Shown: positions 16,188 through 25,355 of the stretch, piece by piece | How the letters are laid out: each line of letters starts with the position of its first letter | Numbering within the stretch: the first letter of the stretch is position 1 | Origin: Aeromicrobium marinum DSM 15272 | GTDB lineage: Bacteria; Actinomycetota; Actinomycetes; Propionibacteriales; Nocardioidaceae | Length of the DNA: 64,000 nt | Assembly (NCBI RefSeq): GCF_000160775.2 | Contig: NZ_CM001024.1 | Span: 1,613,712-1,677,711, forward strand | Direction of reading: 5' to 3' | Program-made: the position numbers and the translations under genes | Notes under the pieces: model-generated | Seen by the model: only the letters and a program-made list of their open reading frames with translations | Told to the model about the DNA's origin: nothing | Databases searched by the model: none

Positions 16188-18301
16188 GTGCGCTCCAGGT
16201 ACTCGGCGCGCTCGCTGGCCTCGAGCGCCTCCACCGCCGCGGCGAGCGCCGGGCTGCTCGCGAGCGAGGGATCGGCTGCGACGACGGCCTCGGCCGCGGT
16301 CCGCGCCTCGGTGATCACTGACTCGTGCCTGACGACGGACAACAGACGCAGGCTCGACCGGAAGCCGGACTGCCGGGTCCCGAGCACGTCGCCCTCGCTG
16401 CGGAGCTCGACGTCGAGCCGGGACAGCTCGAACCCGTCGGTCGTCGAGGCGACCGCGACGAGTCGTTCGGCGGCGGACGAAGCGGCGTCGGTCGTCGTCA
16501 CCAGCAGGCACAGACCCGGCTCCTGGCCGCGCCCGACCCGTCCTCGCAGCTGGTGCAGCTGCGACATGCCGAACCGGTCGGCGTCCATCACGACCATGAC
16601 GGTCGCGTTCGGGACGTCGACCCCGACCTCGATGACGGTGGTGGCCACGAGCACGTCGACGTCGCCGGCGGCGAAGGCTCGCATCACGGCGTCCTTCTCG
16701 TCCGCCGGCAACCGGCCGTGCAGGAAACCGAGGCGCAGTCCGAGCAGCGGACCGACCTCGAGCTCGGCGAACAGGTCCGTCAGCGAACGAGTGGTGGTGG
16801 TGGCCTCGGACTCCCCGATCCTCGAGACCACGACGTACCCCTGGCGGCCCCGACCGACCTCCTCGCGGACCCGCTGCCACACCCGGTCGAGCCAGGCTGG
16901 CCGGTCGGCGACCGGGACGACCGTGGTCTGGATCGGCTGCCGGCCCGCGGGCAGCTCGCGCAGCACCGACGTCTCGAGATCGCCGAACACCGTCATGGCG
17001 ACCGTGCGGGGGATGGGGGTCGCCGTCATGACCAGCACATGGGGGCGCGTCGCGGCACGGTCGACCAGCGCTGCCCGCTGCTCGACGCCGAACCGGTGCT
17101 GCTCGTCGACCACGACCAGGCCCAGGTCGGCGAAGTCGACGCCGTCGGAGAGCAGGGCGTGGGTGCCGACGACGATCCCCGCCTCGCCCGAGACGGCGTC
17201 GAGCAGGGAGGCCTGGCGGGCCTTCGCGCCCATCGACCCGGTCAGCAGACGGACCCGCGTCGCCCCCTCCGCGCCACCCAGCAGGCCCGAGGCCGCCAGG
17301 TCGCCGAGCATCGACGAGATGCTGCGGTGGTGCTGGGCGGCCAGCACCTCGGTGGGGGCGAGCAGCACCGCCTGCCCTCCGGCGTCCACCACCTGGAGCA
17401 TGGCCCTCAGGGCGACGACCGTCTTGCCCGACCCGACCTCGCCCTGCAGCAGGCGGTGCATCGGATGGGGGGCCGCGAGGTCCGCCTCGATCTGTGCCGC
17501 CACCTCCAGCTGCCCGGCCGTGAGGGCGAAGGGCAGCCGGGCGTCGAACCGGTCGAGCAGTCCCCCGGTCCGCGGCGGACGCGCGGTCGCCGACGCCTCG
17601 GCCGCGGCGCGGCGCCGCTGGGCCAGCACGGTCTGGATCACGAACGCCTCCTCGAACCGGAACCGGGCCTGTGCCCGGTAGGCGGCAGCGACGTCGTGCG
17701 GCCGGTGCACGGCCTCGAACGCCTCGGCCACCGGCACGAAGCCGTGCTCGGTCCGGACCGACTCGGGCAGGGTCTCGGGCAGGTCGACCACGACGTCCAG
17801 GCACGTGCCCACCGCGCGCTCGATCGCCCACGACGACACCTTCGCCGTGGCCGGGTAGATGGGCACCACGCCTCGCGCGAGACGGTCACCGACGGCGTCG
17901 TAGTCGGGCTGGGTCAGCTGAAGACGGTTGCGGAACGATCCGACGACCCCCGCGAACAGCCCCACCTGGCCCGGCTGCATCGTGCCGCGCCACGCCTGGT
18001 TGAAGAACGTCAGGGACAGCTCGCCGGTGTCGTCGGTGACGACGACCTCGCTGCGCGTGCGCCGCCCACCGGGACCGAACCGGAAGTTCTGGGCCGACTT
18101 CACCCGGGCCATGACGGTCACGTGCATGCCTTCGACGAGGTCGCCCAGGGGCGTCAGCGCCCCCACCTCCAGGTAGCGGCGTGGGTAGTGCCGCAGCAGG
18201 TCGTCGACCGTCCGCATGCCGAAGGCCCGTTCGAGGGCCCGGGCCGACGTGTCGCCGATCGCCGCGCTCAGGCGGGCCGACGGTGTCAGGCCGGACGTCA
18301 C
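16184..18301 (-). CDS. recG: ATP-dependent DNA helicase RecG
   Basis: A 705-residue branch-migration helicase acting on stalled forks and Holliday junctions. An OB-fold wedge domain covers the first third (VTVMARVKSAQNFRFGPGG). Helicase motif I is LLQGEVGSGKTVVALRA, motif II is VVDEQHRFGVEQR, motif III is VMTATPIPRT, and motif VI is QLRGRVGRGQEPG. The GTG at 18301 gives a normal RecG amino terminus. It lies 64 bases after the DAK2-domain gene, a pairing seen in many Gram-positives. Confidence 0.97.
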   Translation of the reverse strand: MTSGLTPSARLSAAIGDTSARALERAFGMRTVDDLLRHYPRRYLEVGALTPLGDLVEGMHVTVMARVKSAQNFRFGPGGRRTRSEVVVTDDTGELSLTFFNQAWRGTMQPGQVGLFAGVVGSFRNRLQLTQPDYDAVGDRLARGVVPIYPATAKVSSWAIERAVGTCLDVVVDLPETLPESVRTEHGFVPVAEAFEAVHRPHDVAAAYRAQARFRFEEAFVIQTVLAQRRRAAAEASATARPPRTGGLLDRFDARLPFALTAGQLEVAAQIEADLAAPHPMHRLLQGEVGSGKTVVALRAMLQVVDAGGQAVLLAPTEVLAAQHHRSISSMLGDLAASGLLGGAEGATRVRLLTGSMGAKARQASLLDAVSGEAGIVVGTHALLSDGVDFADLGLVVVDEQHRFGVEQRAALVDRAATRPHVLVMTATPIPRTVAMTVFGDLETSVLRELPAGRQPIQTTVVPVADRPAWLDRVWQRVREEVGRGRQGYVVVSRIGESEATTTTRSLTDLFAELEVGPLLGLRLGFLHGRLPADEKDAVMRAFAAGDVDVLVATTVIEVGVDVPNATVMVVMDADRFGMSQLHQLRGRVGRGQEPGLCLLVTTTDAASSAAERLVAVASTTDGFELSRLDVELRSEGDVLGTRQSGFRSSLRLLSVVRHESVITEARTAAEAVVAADPSLASSPALAAAVEALEASERAEYLERT

Positions 18302-18365
18302 GGTGCACCCGCCGCGGCACGGCTCGCGTCGACCGCCCGCCCCGACCCCGCCGGGCGCGTCCTCC

Positions 18366-19955
18366 TCATTCGACCGCGAGGAACAGCGGGTAGTTCTCCT
18401 GGCCACCCTCGTGCACCTCGGCGTCGACGTCGGGCCGGGACCGCGCGAGGTGACGGACCAGCGCCGGACCGAGGTCCTCCTCCGCCCCGTGCCCGGTGAC
18501 GACGGTGACGAGCTCGGAGGCCGGCGAGAGCAGCCGCTCGAGGACCGCGGCGGCCACCTCGAGCTGGCCACCTCCCACGACGGCGAAGTCGCCGCTGACG
18601 ACGCCGAGCACGTCACCGGCCACGCACGGACCCACCATCGTCATGCCCGGCTCGGTGGCCACCGTCACGGCGCCGTGCGCCGTGTGCCCGGCCGCGCTCG
18701 ACATCGCGACCACGTCGTCGTCGAAGTCGATGCCCGCGTCGTGGACGGCCAGCGCCGCAAGACCCTGCACCTGCGCCGCGGTGGGGATGACCGCGACCCG
18801 CACCCCCGACTGCCGGGCCTCCTTGGCCGCCGCCTCGAACAGACCCACGTACCGCTGGTTGTTCGGCAGCACGATGACCTCGTCGGCGTCGGTGCCGAGG
18901 ATCGTCCGCCGCACGAGGTCGCCGCCCAGGGGCTCGTCGCGGGTGAACGGCACCGCGACCGCCCCGGCCTGCTCGCACAGGGCGGTGATGCCCGGCCCCG
19001 TGGTGGCGACCACGACGACGCGTCGGCCGGCGGAGCGGCGCTGGCGGGCGACCTGGTCGGCGAAGTGGGTCACGGTGATGCGGCGCGGGTGCCCCGCGGC
19101 GATCCCGGCCTCGATGGCGGCTCCGACGTCGTCGACGTGCACGTGCACGTTCCACAACCCGTCGCCGCCCACCACGACGAGAGAGTCGCCCAGCGGAGCG
19201 AGGGCCCGGCGCAGCTCGGCGATGCGGTCGTCGTCGGCGTCGAGCAGGTACATGACCTCGTAGCCGGGTCCTCCCTCGACCAGGTCGTCACCCGCGGCCA
19301 CCGGCACGGGCACCGTCGCGCTCACCGGGTCCGGCATGCGGCCGGTGAGCGCCTGCTCGGTCGCGTCCAGCACCACGACGAGCGCTCGGCCGCCGGCGTC
19401 GACCACCCCGGCCCGCGCCAGGACCTCCATCTGTTCGGGGGTGCGCCGCAGACCCTTGCGGGCGGCGGCGGCGGCGATCGTGAACGCGTCACGGGCGTCG
19501 CGCCCCTCCTCGGCCGCGCGGCGCGCACCCTCGCTGGCGGCGCGCGCCACCGACAGGATCGTGCCCTCCTTCGGGTCGCCGACCGCCACGTACGAGGCGT
19601 CGGTGGCCCGTTCAAAGGCCTCGGCCACGTGCGCCGCGTCGACCTCGCCGTCCAGCGGCAGGCCAGCGAAGCACCCCCGCACCAGCTGGGACAGGATGAC
19701 GCCGGAGTTGCCCCGCGCGCCGGTCAGGAGGCCGTCGAGATAGTGCCGGACCAGGGCCGGCAGCTCGAGATCCGCCGGAGCGTCGGCGACCGCCTCCGCA
19801 CCGGACACGAAGGTCAGGTAGGCGTTGGTGCCGGTGTCGCTGTCCGGCACCGGGAACACGTTCATCGCGTCGATCTCGGCCCGGGTCGACGACAGCGACG
19901 CGACGCACAGCTCGGTCCACGCGGTGAATGCCGCGGCATCGATACGCAGGACCAT
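18366..19955 (-). CDS. DAK2/DegV-domain protein (FakA/YloV-like)
   Basis: A 529-residue protein. The amino half is a DAK2 kinase domain: MNVFPVPDSDTGTNAY at residues 31-46 (ATP/Mg-binding Asp) and GARGNSGVILSQL near 75. The middle and carboxyl parts match the FakA central and EDD-fold regions (VVVVATTGPGI, IVLPNNQRYVG). FakA phosphorylates fatty acids bound to FakB in Firmicutes; the actinobacterial homologues next to recG are usually annotated only by domain. No fakB gene is in the window. Confidence 0.88.
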   Translation of the reverse strand: MVLRIDAAAFTAWTELCVASLSSTRAEIDAMNVFPVPDSDTGTNAYLTFVSGAEAVADAPADLELPALVRHYLDGLLTGARGNSGVILSQLVRGCFAGLPLDGEVDAAHVAEAFERATDASYVAVGDPKEGTILSVARAASEGARRAAEEGRDARDAFTIAAAAARKGLRRTPEQMEVLARAGVVDAGGRALVVVLDATEQALTGRMPDPVSATVPVPVAAGDDLVEGGPGYEVMYLLDADDDRIAELRRALAPLGDSLVVVGGDGLWNVHVHVDDVGAAIEAGIAAGHPRRITVTHFADQVARQRRSAGRRVVVVATTGPGITALCEQAGAVAVPFTRDEPLGGDLVRRTILGTDADEVIVLPNNQRYVGLFEAAAKEARQSGVRVAVIPTAAQVQGLAALAVHDAGIDFDDDVVAMSSAAGHTAHGAVTVATEPGMTMVGPCVAGDVLGVVSGDFAVVGGGQLEVAAAVLERLLSPASELVTVVTGHGAEEDLGPALVRHLARSRPDVDAEVHEGGQENYPLFLAVE

Positions 19956-20144
19956 GCGCTAGAGGTTATCGCCCGACCAGGGCTGCGGGTGGGAGGCGTC
20001 GAACCAGGCCCGTCCGGGCGTGCGCCGAGCCGATTCGCCTCACGGCGGGGAGGTCGGCTATTCTTGAGCGGTTGCTCTCCGGCGTCCTCGCCGGCGGGCC
20101 CATCGTCCCCGTACTTTCGAGAATGAACTTCAGGAGTGGTCACC

Positions 20145-20330
20145 GTGGCAGCCGTCTGTGATGTGTGCAGCAAGGGACCCGGCTTCGGTCACAACGTCTC
20201 CCACTCGCACCGGCGCACCAAGCGCCGCTTCGACCCGAACATCCAGCGGGTGCGCGCGGTCGTCAACGGCACGCCGCAGCGGGTCAACGTGTGCACGTCC
20301 TGCCTGAAGGCCGGCAAGGTCTCGCGCTAG
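20145..20330 (+). CDS. rpmB: 50S ribosomal protein L28
   Basis: A 61-residue L28. It carries two CxxC pairs (CDVC and CTSC), so it is the zinc-binding form. [19 protein letters not shown] and PNIQRVRAV are canonical. GTG at 20145 is preceded by CAGGAG at 8 bases. A possible -10 TATTCT lies at 20059-20064, and a short hairpin CCGGCG-TCCT-CGCCGG (20079-20094) sits in the leader. It is divergent from the DAK2-domain gene. Confidence 0.97.
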   Translation: MAAVCDVCSKGPGFGHNVSHSHRRTKRRFDPNIQRVRAVVNGTPQRVNVCTSCLKAGKVSR

Positions 20331-20347
20331 TCACTACAGTCCGGGGT

Positions 20348-21766
20348 GTGAAGAACACCTCCGACACCCGCGTCCACGCCTTCGGTGACGACGCGATCGG
20401 CGATCTCGACGCTGTCGGGGTCGCCGATGCCATTGCCAGCGGCACCATCACGGCCGTCGAGGCCACCGAGGCGGCGATCGCCCGGGCCGAGTCCGTCGAG
20501 CCGCACCTCTCCGGCATCGTGCACCGCGCGTTCGACGCGGCCCTGGCCGAAGCGGCAGCCCCCGCTCCCGGGGTCTTCTCCGGCGTGCCCACCTTCATCA
20601 AGGACAACACCGCCGTGGCCGGGATGCCGACCAACCACGGCACCCGCGCCTTCGTGGCCCGCCCGGCCCCCGCCGACGAACCGTTCACGCGTCAGTACCG
20701 CTCGACCGGTGCCGTGGTGCTGGGCAAGACGACCCTGCCGGAGTTCGGCTTCAACGCCTCGACGGAGTTCGAGGACGGCCGACCGACCCGCAATCCCTGG
20801 CACACCGACTACTCGTGCGGGGCGTCGTCCGGTGGATCAGCGGCGATGGTCGCGTCCGGGGTGGTGCCCTTCGCCCACGCCAACGACGGTGGCGGCTCGA
20901 TCCGGATCCCGGCCGCCGCCTGCGGTCTGGTGGGGCTCAAGATGACCCGCGGCCGCGAGGAGATCGGCGCGGACGCCAAGGGCATGCCGGTCAACATCGT
21001 GTCCAACGGCATCGTGAGCCGCTCCGTCCGGGACAGTGCCGCCTTCGCTGCGGCGATCGAGCAGTACCGCCCGGTCGCCCGCCTGCCGCGCATCGGTCAC
21101 GTGACGGGTCCGTCGACCCGCCGCCTGCGGATCGGGCTCATCCTCGACTCGCTGACCCCCGAGCCCACCGACGACGAGACCCGCGCCGCGGTGCTGGACG
21201 TGGCCGAACTGGCTCGTGGCCTGGGCCACCGGGTCGTCGAACGGCCGCTCCCGGTCGGTCCGGAGTTCGTCAAGCACTTCTCGAACTACTGGGCCCTGCT
21301 GGGCTTCTCGCTGCACCGGTTCGGTCCCCGGCTGATGGACCCGAGCTACGACCGCAGCCGCAACGACGCGTTGACCAAAGGGCTGGCGCGCGAGTTCTCA
21401 CGGCGTCCCTGGACCCTGCCGGGCACGATCGCGGGTCTGCGGCGCTCGACGCAGATCTACCGCGAGGCCTTCCGGGACGTCGACGTGATCATGTCCCCGG
21501 TGCTGGCGCACACCACGCCGCTGCTCGGGCACCTGTCACCGGCGAACGGTTTCGACGTGCTGTTCCCCCGCCTGCTGCAGTACGTGGGCTTCACGCCCGC
21601 CAACAACGCCAGCGGCGGGCCGGCCATCTCGCTGCCGCTCGCGCAGACCTCGACCGGGCTGCCGCTGGGCATCCACGTGTCGGCCGACCTCGGGGACGAG
21701 CGCACCCTGCTGGAGCTGGCCTTCGAGCTCGAGGAAGCCCGACCCTTCGCCCGCATCCACCCCTGA
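20348..21766 (+). CDS. amidase signature family protein
   Basis: A 472-residue amidase. The Ser-cisSer-Lys triad is readable: Lys in TFIKDNTAVAG, the cis-Ser in CGASSGGSAAMVASG, and the nucleophile Ser in NDGGGSIRIPAAACGLVGLK. Such enzymes hydrolyse aliphatic or aromatic amides; gatA function is unlikely because the gatCB partners are absent. The GTG at 20348 follows rpmB by 17 bases with no Shine-Dalgarno site, so it may be leaderless or read through from rpmB. The stop abuts the hairpin 21769-21843. Confidence 0.88.
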   Translation: MKNTSDTRVHAFGDDAIGDLDAVGVADAIASGTITAVEATEAAIARAESVEPHLSGIVHRAFDAALAEAAAPAPGVFSGVPTFIKDNTAVAGMPTNHGTRAFVARPAPADEPFTRQYRSTGAVVLGKTTLPEFGFNASTEFEDGRPTRNPWHTDYSCGASSGGSAAMVASGVVPFAHANDGGGSIRIPAAACGLVGLKMTRGREEIGADAKGMPVNIVSNGIVSRSVRDSAAFAAAIEQYRPVARLPRIGHVTGPSTRRLRIGLILDSLTPEPTDDETRAAVLDVAELARGLGHRVVERPLPVGPEFVKHFSNYWALLGFSLHRFGPRLMDPSYDRSRNDALTKGLAREFSRRPWTLPGTIAGLRRSTQIYREAFRDVDVIMSPVLAHTTPLLGHLSPANGFDVLFPRLLQYVGFTPANNASGGPAISLPLAQTSTGLPLGIHVSADLGDERTLLELAFELEEARPFARIHP

Positions 21767-21768
21767 AA

Positions 21769-21843
21769 CCCGACCCAGAAGTGCTCCCGAACGCACCCTT
21801 TTCGTCCTCGAAACGGTTGATCCGGGAGCACTTCTGGGTTGGG
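21769..21843. repeat. 21-bp hairpin filling the amidase/thiL convergent gap
   Basis: Left arm 21769-21789 pairs with right arm 21823-21843 over 21 bp with a single G-U wobble; the conserved core is CCCAGAAGTGCTCCCG. The 33-base loop holds a second small hairpin (TTTCG-TCCT-CGAAA). The structure begins 2 bases after the amidase stop and ends 1 base before the thiL stop, so it fills the gap and could end transcription from both sides. There is no T-run. Confidence 0.75.
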
Positions 21844-21844
21844 A

Positions 21845-22819
21845 TCAGCGGAAGTGCTGGTGGCCCGGGTCGCCGTCGTACGGTGATCCGTCGACGAGCA
21901 CGGCGGCCTCGCCGTCGGACACCCGGCCGATCTGCGTCCACCCGTCGGGCAGCGGGGTCTCGGCGCTGAAGGTCGCCGCCAACGCGTAGTCGTCGCCCCC
22001 GGTCAGCACGAACGACACCGGGTCGCGGCCGAGGGCCTCCCCCACCGTGACGACGGCCTCCGGGACGGTCAGTCGTGAGGACTCCAGCTCGATCCGCACC
22101 CCGCTGGCCCGCGCCACGTGGCCGAGGTCGGCGAGCAGCCCGTCACTGACGTCCACCAGCGAGGTCGCGCCGGCAGCAGCCGCCTGCGGGCCCGCCGCGT
22201 ACGGCGGATGAGGCACCCGGTGGGCGTCGACGGCTGCCCGGGGCGAGCGGAACCCACGGCTCAGCGCCGCGAAGCCGGCGCCGGCCAGCCCCAGCGTGCC
22301 GGCGACCGCGACGACGTCACCGGGAAGTGCACCCGCCCGGCGCACGGGCCGCGGAGCGTCGCCGATCGCCGTCACCGCCACCACGACGACCTCGGCCGCG
22401 GTCACGTCGCCGCCGACGACCTGGGCGCCGACGAGGTCGCACTCGCTGACGAAGCCGCGGGTGAACTCCTCGGCCCACGCGACGGGCAGGCTCGCCGGCG
22501 CCCCGAGACCGATCGTGAGGGCCGTGGCGATGCCACCCATCGCGTTGATGTCCGACAGGTTGCACGCCGCGGCCTTGCGACCGACCTCCGCGGCCGTGGA
22601 CCAGTCGCGCCTGAAGTGGCGGTTCTCGATCAGCAGGTCGGTCGTGACCAGCACGTGCCCGTCACGGGTGGCCACCTGGGCGGCATCGTCACCCGGTCCG
22701 ATCAGGACCCGGGGATCGGACCCGATGATCCGGCGCACCCGGTCGATCAGCCCGAACTCCCCCAGCTCGCCCACGGTCAGGACGGACACGTCGTCAGGTC
22801 GACCCGCAGATGGCTCCAT
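21845..22819 (-). CDS. thiL: thiamine-monophosphate kinase
   Basis: A 324-residue enzyme phosphorylating thiamine monophosphate to the active cofactor thiamine diphosphate. The family's GPGDDAAQV motif is near residue 42, followed by TTDLLIENRHFRRDW, CNLSDINAMGG, a glycine-rich GDVVAVAGTLGLAGAG, and DVSDGLLADLGH. ATG at 22819 is chosen; a GTG immediately ahead and one 11 codons later are alternatives. The neighbouring ddl and RAM-domain genes are frequent companions in actinobacteria. No TPP riboswitch was seen upstream. Confidence 0.95.
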   Translation of the reverse strand: MEPSAGRPDDVSVLTVGELGEFGLIDRVRRIIGSDPRVLIGPGDDAAQVATRDGHVLVTTDLLIENRHFRRDWSTAAEVGRKAAACNLSDINAMGGIATALTIGLGAPASLPVAWAEEFTRGFVSECDLVGAQVVGGDVTAAEVVVVAVTAIGDAPRPVRRAGALPGDVVAVAGTLGLAGAGFAALSRGFRSPRAAVDAHRVPHPPYAAGPQAAAAGATSLVDVSDGLLADLGHVARASGVRIELESSRLTVPEAVVTVGEALGRDPVSFVLTGGDDYALAATFSAETPLPDGWTQIGRVSDGEAAVLVDGSPYDGDPGHQHFR

Positions 22820-22906
22820 CACCCCATTCTGACGCACGCGGCCCTCGGGCCCGCGCGCCCGTCCGGTAGCGTGGGCAGGTCCCCGTACCGCCCCGAAGGA
22901 GCCCCG

Positions 22907-23143
22907 ATGACCGTGCAGGCCTACGTCCTGGTCCAGACCGAGGTCGGCAAGGCGGCCGAGGTCGCCGAGGCGATCGCCGGGATCGACGGGGTGACGACGT
23001 CCGAGGACGTCACCGGTCCCTACGACGTGATCGTGCGGGCCCAGGGCACGTCGATGGACCAGCTCGGGACCCTCGTCGTCGGCACCATCCAGAAGGTCCC
23101 CGGGATCACCCGGACGTTGACCTGCCCCGTCGTCCGGATCTGA
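22907..23143 (+). CDS. stand-alone Lrp/AsnC ligand-binding (RAM) domain protein
   Basis: A 78-residue protein that is just the alpha-beta RAM domain of Lrp-type regulators (VQAYVLVQTEVGKAAEVAEA to TLVVGTIQKVPGITRTLTC) with no DNA-binding domain. Such free-standing domains bind amino acids and can join full-length Lrp proteins. GAAGGAG lies 6 bases before the ATG. It sits alone on the plus strand between thiL and ddl and converges with ddl. Confidence 0.88.
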   Translation: MTVQAYVLVQTEVGKAAEVAEAIAGIDGVTTSEDVTGPYDVIVRAQGTSMDQLGTLVVGTIQKVPGITRTLTCPVVRI

Positions 23144-23157
23144 GCCGCCCGGCCACG

Positions 23158-24228
23158 TCAGCGCAGACCCGTGTCGCGGTCGAGCGCCAGGCGCACGAGC
23201 CGGTCGACGAGGTCCTCGTACCGCACGCCTGACGCCTCCCACAGCAGCGGGAACATCGAGAACGGGGTGAAGCCCGGCATCGTGTTGATCTCGTTGACGA
23301 CCAGACCGTCGTCGGTGAGGAAGAAGTCGACGCGCGCCAGGCCCTCGCAGCCGACGGCCTCGAAGGCCTGCACGGCGTAGGTCCGGATCCGCTCGCTGAG
23401 CGTGACCGGGATGTCGGCCGGGACCAGGTTGACGCTGGTCCCGTCGAGGTACTTGGCCTCGAAGTCGTAGAAGTCGTGGTCGGACTCCGCGGCGACGGTG
23501 ATCTCGCCGACGACGCTGGCCACCGGCCGGCCGTCCGGGCCCTGCAGGACGCCGCACTCCAGCTCACGCTTGCCCCGGGCGAACGCCTCGACGATGACCT
23601 TGGGGTCGAAGGCCCGAGCGGCCACGACGGCAGCGTCCAGGTCGTCCCACGACTCGACCATCGCGACCCCCGAGCTGGACCCCGCTCTCGCCGGCTTCAC
23701 GAACACGGGCAGCCCGAGCGCGCGGATGCGGGCCTCGACCCGGGACCGCTCGCGGTTCCACTCCCACGGCCGGATGGTGACGTACGGGATCTGCGGGAGA
23801 CCGGCCGCAGAGAAGACGGTCTTGGTGAACGGCTTGTCCATGCTGACCGCGCTCGCCAGCACGCCGGCGCCGACGTACCGGATGTCGGCCATCTCCAGCA
23901 GCCCCTGGACCGTTCCGTCCTCGCCCCACGGACCGTGCAGCAGCGGGAACACGGCATCGAACTCCGCCAACCGCTCCCACGCGAAGACCGGACCGTCGGC
24001 ACGGACCGCCGGCAGGGTGCCGGGGGCCAGGTCGTCCCACCGAGCGGTCTCCTCGACCCAGGCACCGTCGGTCGTGATGCCGATCGGTCGGACGTCGTAG
24101 CGATCGGGGTCGAGGGCCGCGAGCACCTCACGAGCGGTCAGGCACGACACGCCGTGCTCGCTGGACCTGCCGCCGAACACGACGGCGAGCCGGGGGCGGC
24201 GGACGCTGGTACCGGGGTTCGGGGACAT
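23158..24228 (-). CDS. ddl: D-alanine--D-alanine ligase
   Basis: A 356-residue ATP-grasp ligase that joins two D-Ala for peptidoglycan. Visible are VVFGGRSSEHGVS near the start, PLLHGPWGEDGTVQG, the ATP-grasp segment FVKPARAGSSSGV, the metal-binding LARVDFFLTDDG and VNEINTMPGFT. It has the length of the larger (A-type) Ddl. No vancomycin-resistance partners are nearby, so it is the housekeeping enzyme. Confidence 0.97.
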   Translation of the reverse strand: MSPNPGTSVRRPRLAVVFGGRSSEHGVSCLTAREVLAALDPDRYDVRPIGITTDGAWVEETARWDDLAPGTLPAVRADGPVFAWERLAEFDAVFPLLHGPWGEDGTVQGLLEMADIRYVGAGVLASAVSMDKPFTKTVFSAAGLPQIPYVTIRPWEWNRERSRVEARIRALGLPVFVKPARAGSSSGVAMVESWDDLDAAVVAARAFDPKVIVEAFARGKRELECGVLQGPDGRPVASVVGEITVAAESDHDFYDFEAKYLDGTSVNLVPADIPVTLSERIRTYAVQAFEAVGCEGLARVDFFLTDDGLVVNEINTMPGFTPFSMFPLLWEASGVRYEDLVDRLVRLALDRDTGLR

Positions 24229-24277
24229 CACACCGGAGCCTATAGCCCGCACCGGGGTCGACCTGCACAATGGACGC

Positions 24278-25345
24278 ATGCGATCTCGACCACGTGCGCC
24301 CGAGACCGTCGCCGTCGCCGCGGGTCGCCCCGCCGCGACCCCCGGGGGTCCGCTCAACTCACCGATCACGCTGGCCAGCGCGCTGGTCCCGGGAGGCGAC
24401 TCGGAGTACGCGCGCCACGGCAACCCGACCTGGACCGACTTCGAGGCGGCGCTGGGGGCGCTCGAGGGCGGTCGCGCGCTGGCGTTCGCCTCCGGCATGG
24501 CCGCCACCACCGCGCTGCTCGAGCTGGTGCCACCCGGGGGGACCGTCGTGGCGGCTGCCGGCTCGTACTACGGCACCACCAGCCAGCTGTCCGAACGCGT
24601 CCGTCGCGGCCAGGTGGACCTGCGTCTGGTCGACGTGACCGACACCGAGGCGGTCGTGCGAGCCTCGGAGGATGCGGCGCTGCTGTGGCTGGAGTCCCCG
24701 ACCAATCCCGGTCTCGACGTCGCCGACATCCGCACGATCGCCTCCACCGTCTCGGCCGCGGGGACCGCCGTCGCCGTCGACAACACCTTCGCCACCCCCC
24801 TGCGCCAGAAGCCGCTCGAGCTCGGAGCGGACTTCGTGGTGCACTCCGCGTCCAAGCTGATCGCCGGACACAGCGACGTGGTCCTGGGCGCGGTCGTCAC
24901 CAACGACGACCGTGCGTACCGGGCCCTCGCGTCACGACGCAGCAGCCACGGGGCGATCCCGGGGGCCCTGGAGACCTACCTGGCCCTGCGCGGCCTGCGC
25001 ACCCTGCACGTGAGGCTCGACCGCGCCGAGCAGAACGCCCGGGAGCTCAGCTCACGACTGGCCCTCGCGCCGCAGGTCACGGGCCTGCGCTACCCGGGGT
25101 TCGGCACCATCATCGCGTTCGAGGTGGCCGCGGGACCGGTGGCGGCCCAGAAGATGACCGAGGTCAGCCGGCTGATCACCTACGCGACGAGCCTCGGCGG
25201 CGTGGAGTCCACCTGGGAGCGGCGACGCCGCCACACCAACGAGCCGGTCGACGTGCCGGAGTCGCTCGTGCGGCTCTCGGTGGGCATCGAGCACGTCGAC
25301 GACCTGTGGGACGACCTGGCGGCCGCGCTCGACGTGGTGGGCTGA
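24278..25345 (+). CDS. Cys/Met-metabolism PLP-dependent enzyme (cystathionine gamma-synthase/lyase family)
   Basis: A 355-residue fold-type I PLP enzyme. The PLP lysine lies in VHSASKLIAGHSDVVLGA, the aspartate that holds the pyridine nitrogen in AVAVDNTFATPL, and SGMAATTALLEL and GSYYGTTSQL form the phosphate cup. The family includes cystathionine gamma-synthase, gamma-lyase and methionine gamma-lyase; the sequence does not tell which. The protein is slightly shorter than typical (about 380-400). It is divergent from ddl and converges with gpsA. Confidence 0.85.
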   Translation: MRSRPRAPETVAVAAGRPAATPGGPLNSPITLASALVPGGDSEYARHGNPTWTDFEAALGALEGGRALAFASGMAATTALLELVPPGGTVVAAAGSYYGTTSQLSERVRRGQVDLRLVDVTDTEAVVRASEDAALLWLESPTNPGLDVADIRTIASTVSAAGTAVAVDNTFATPLRQKPLELGADFVVHSASKLIAGHSDVVLGAVVTNDDRAYRALASRRSSHGAIPGALETYLALRGLRTLHVRLDRAEQNARELSSRLALAPQVTGLRYPGFGTIIAFEVAAGPVAAQKMTEVSRLITYATSLGGVESTWERRRRHTNEPVDVPESLVRLSVGIEHVDDLWDDLAAALDVVG

Positions 25346-25355
25346 CCGGCCCGGC

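Noticed and set aside
20348-21766. GatA subunit of the Glu-tRNA(Gln) amidotransferase
   Set aside because: The amidase triad is shared, but gatC and gatB are not adjacent and the sequence has the character of general amidases.
22820-22906. TPP riboswitch upstream of thiL
   Set aside because: None of the conserved CUGAGA or ACCUGA segments is present; the gap is short and holds the promoter of the RAM-domain gene.
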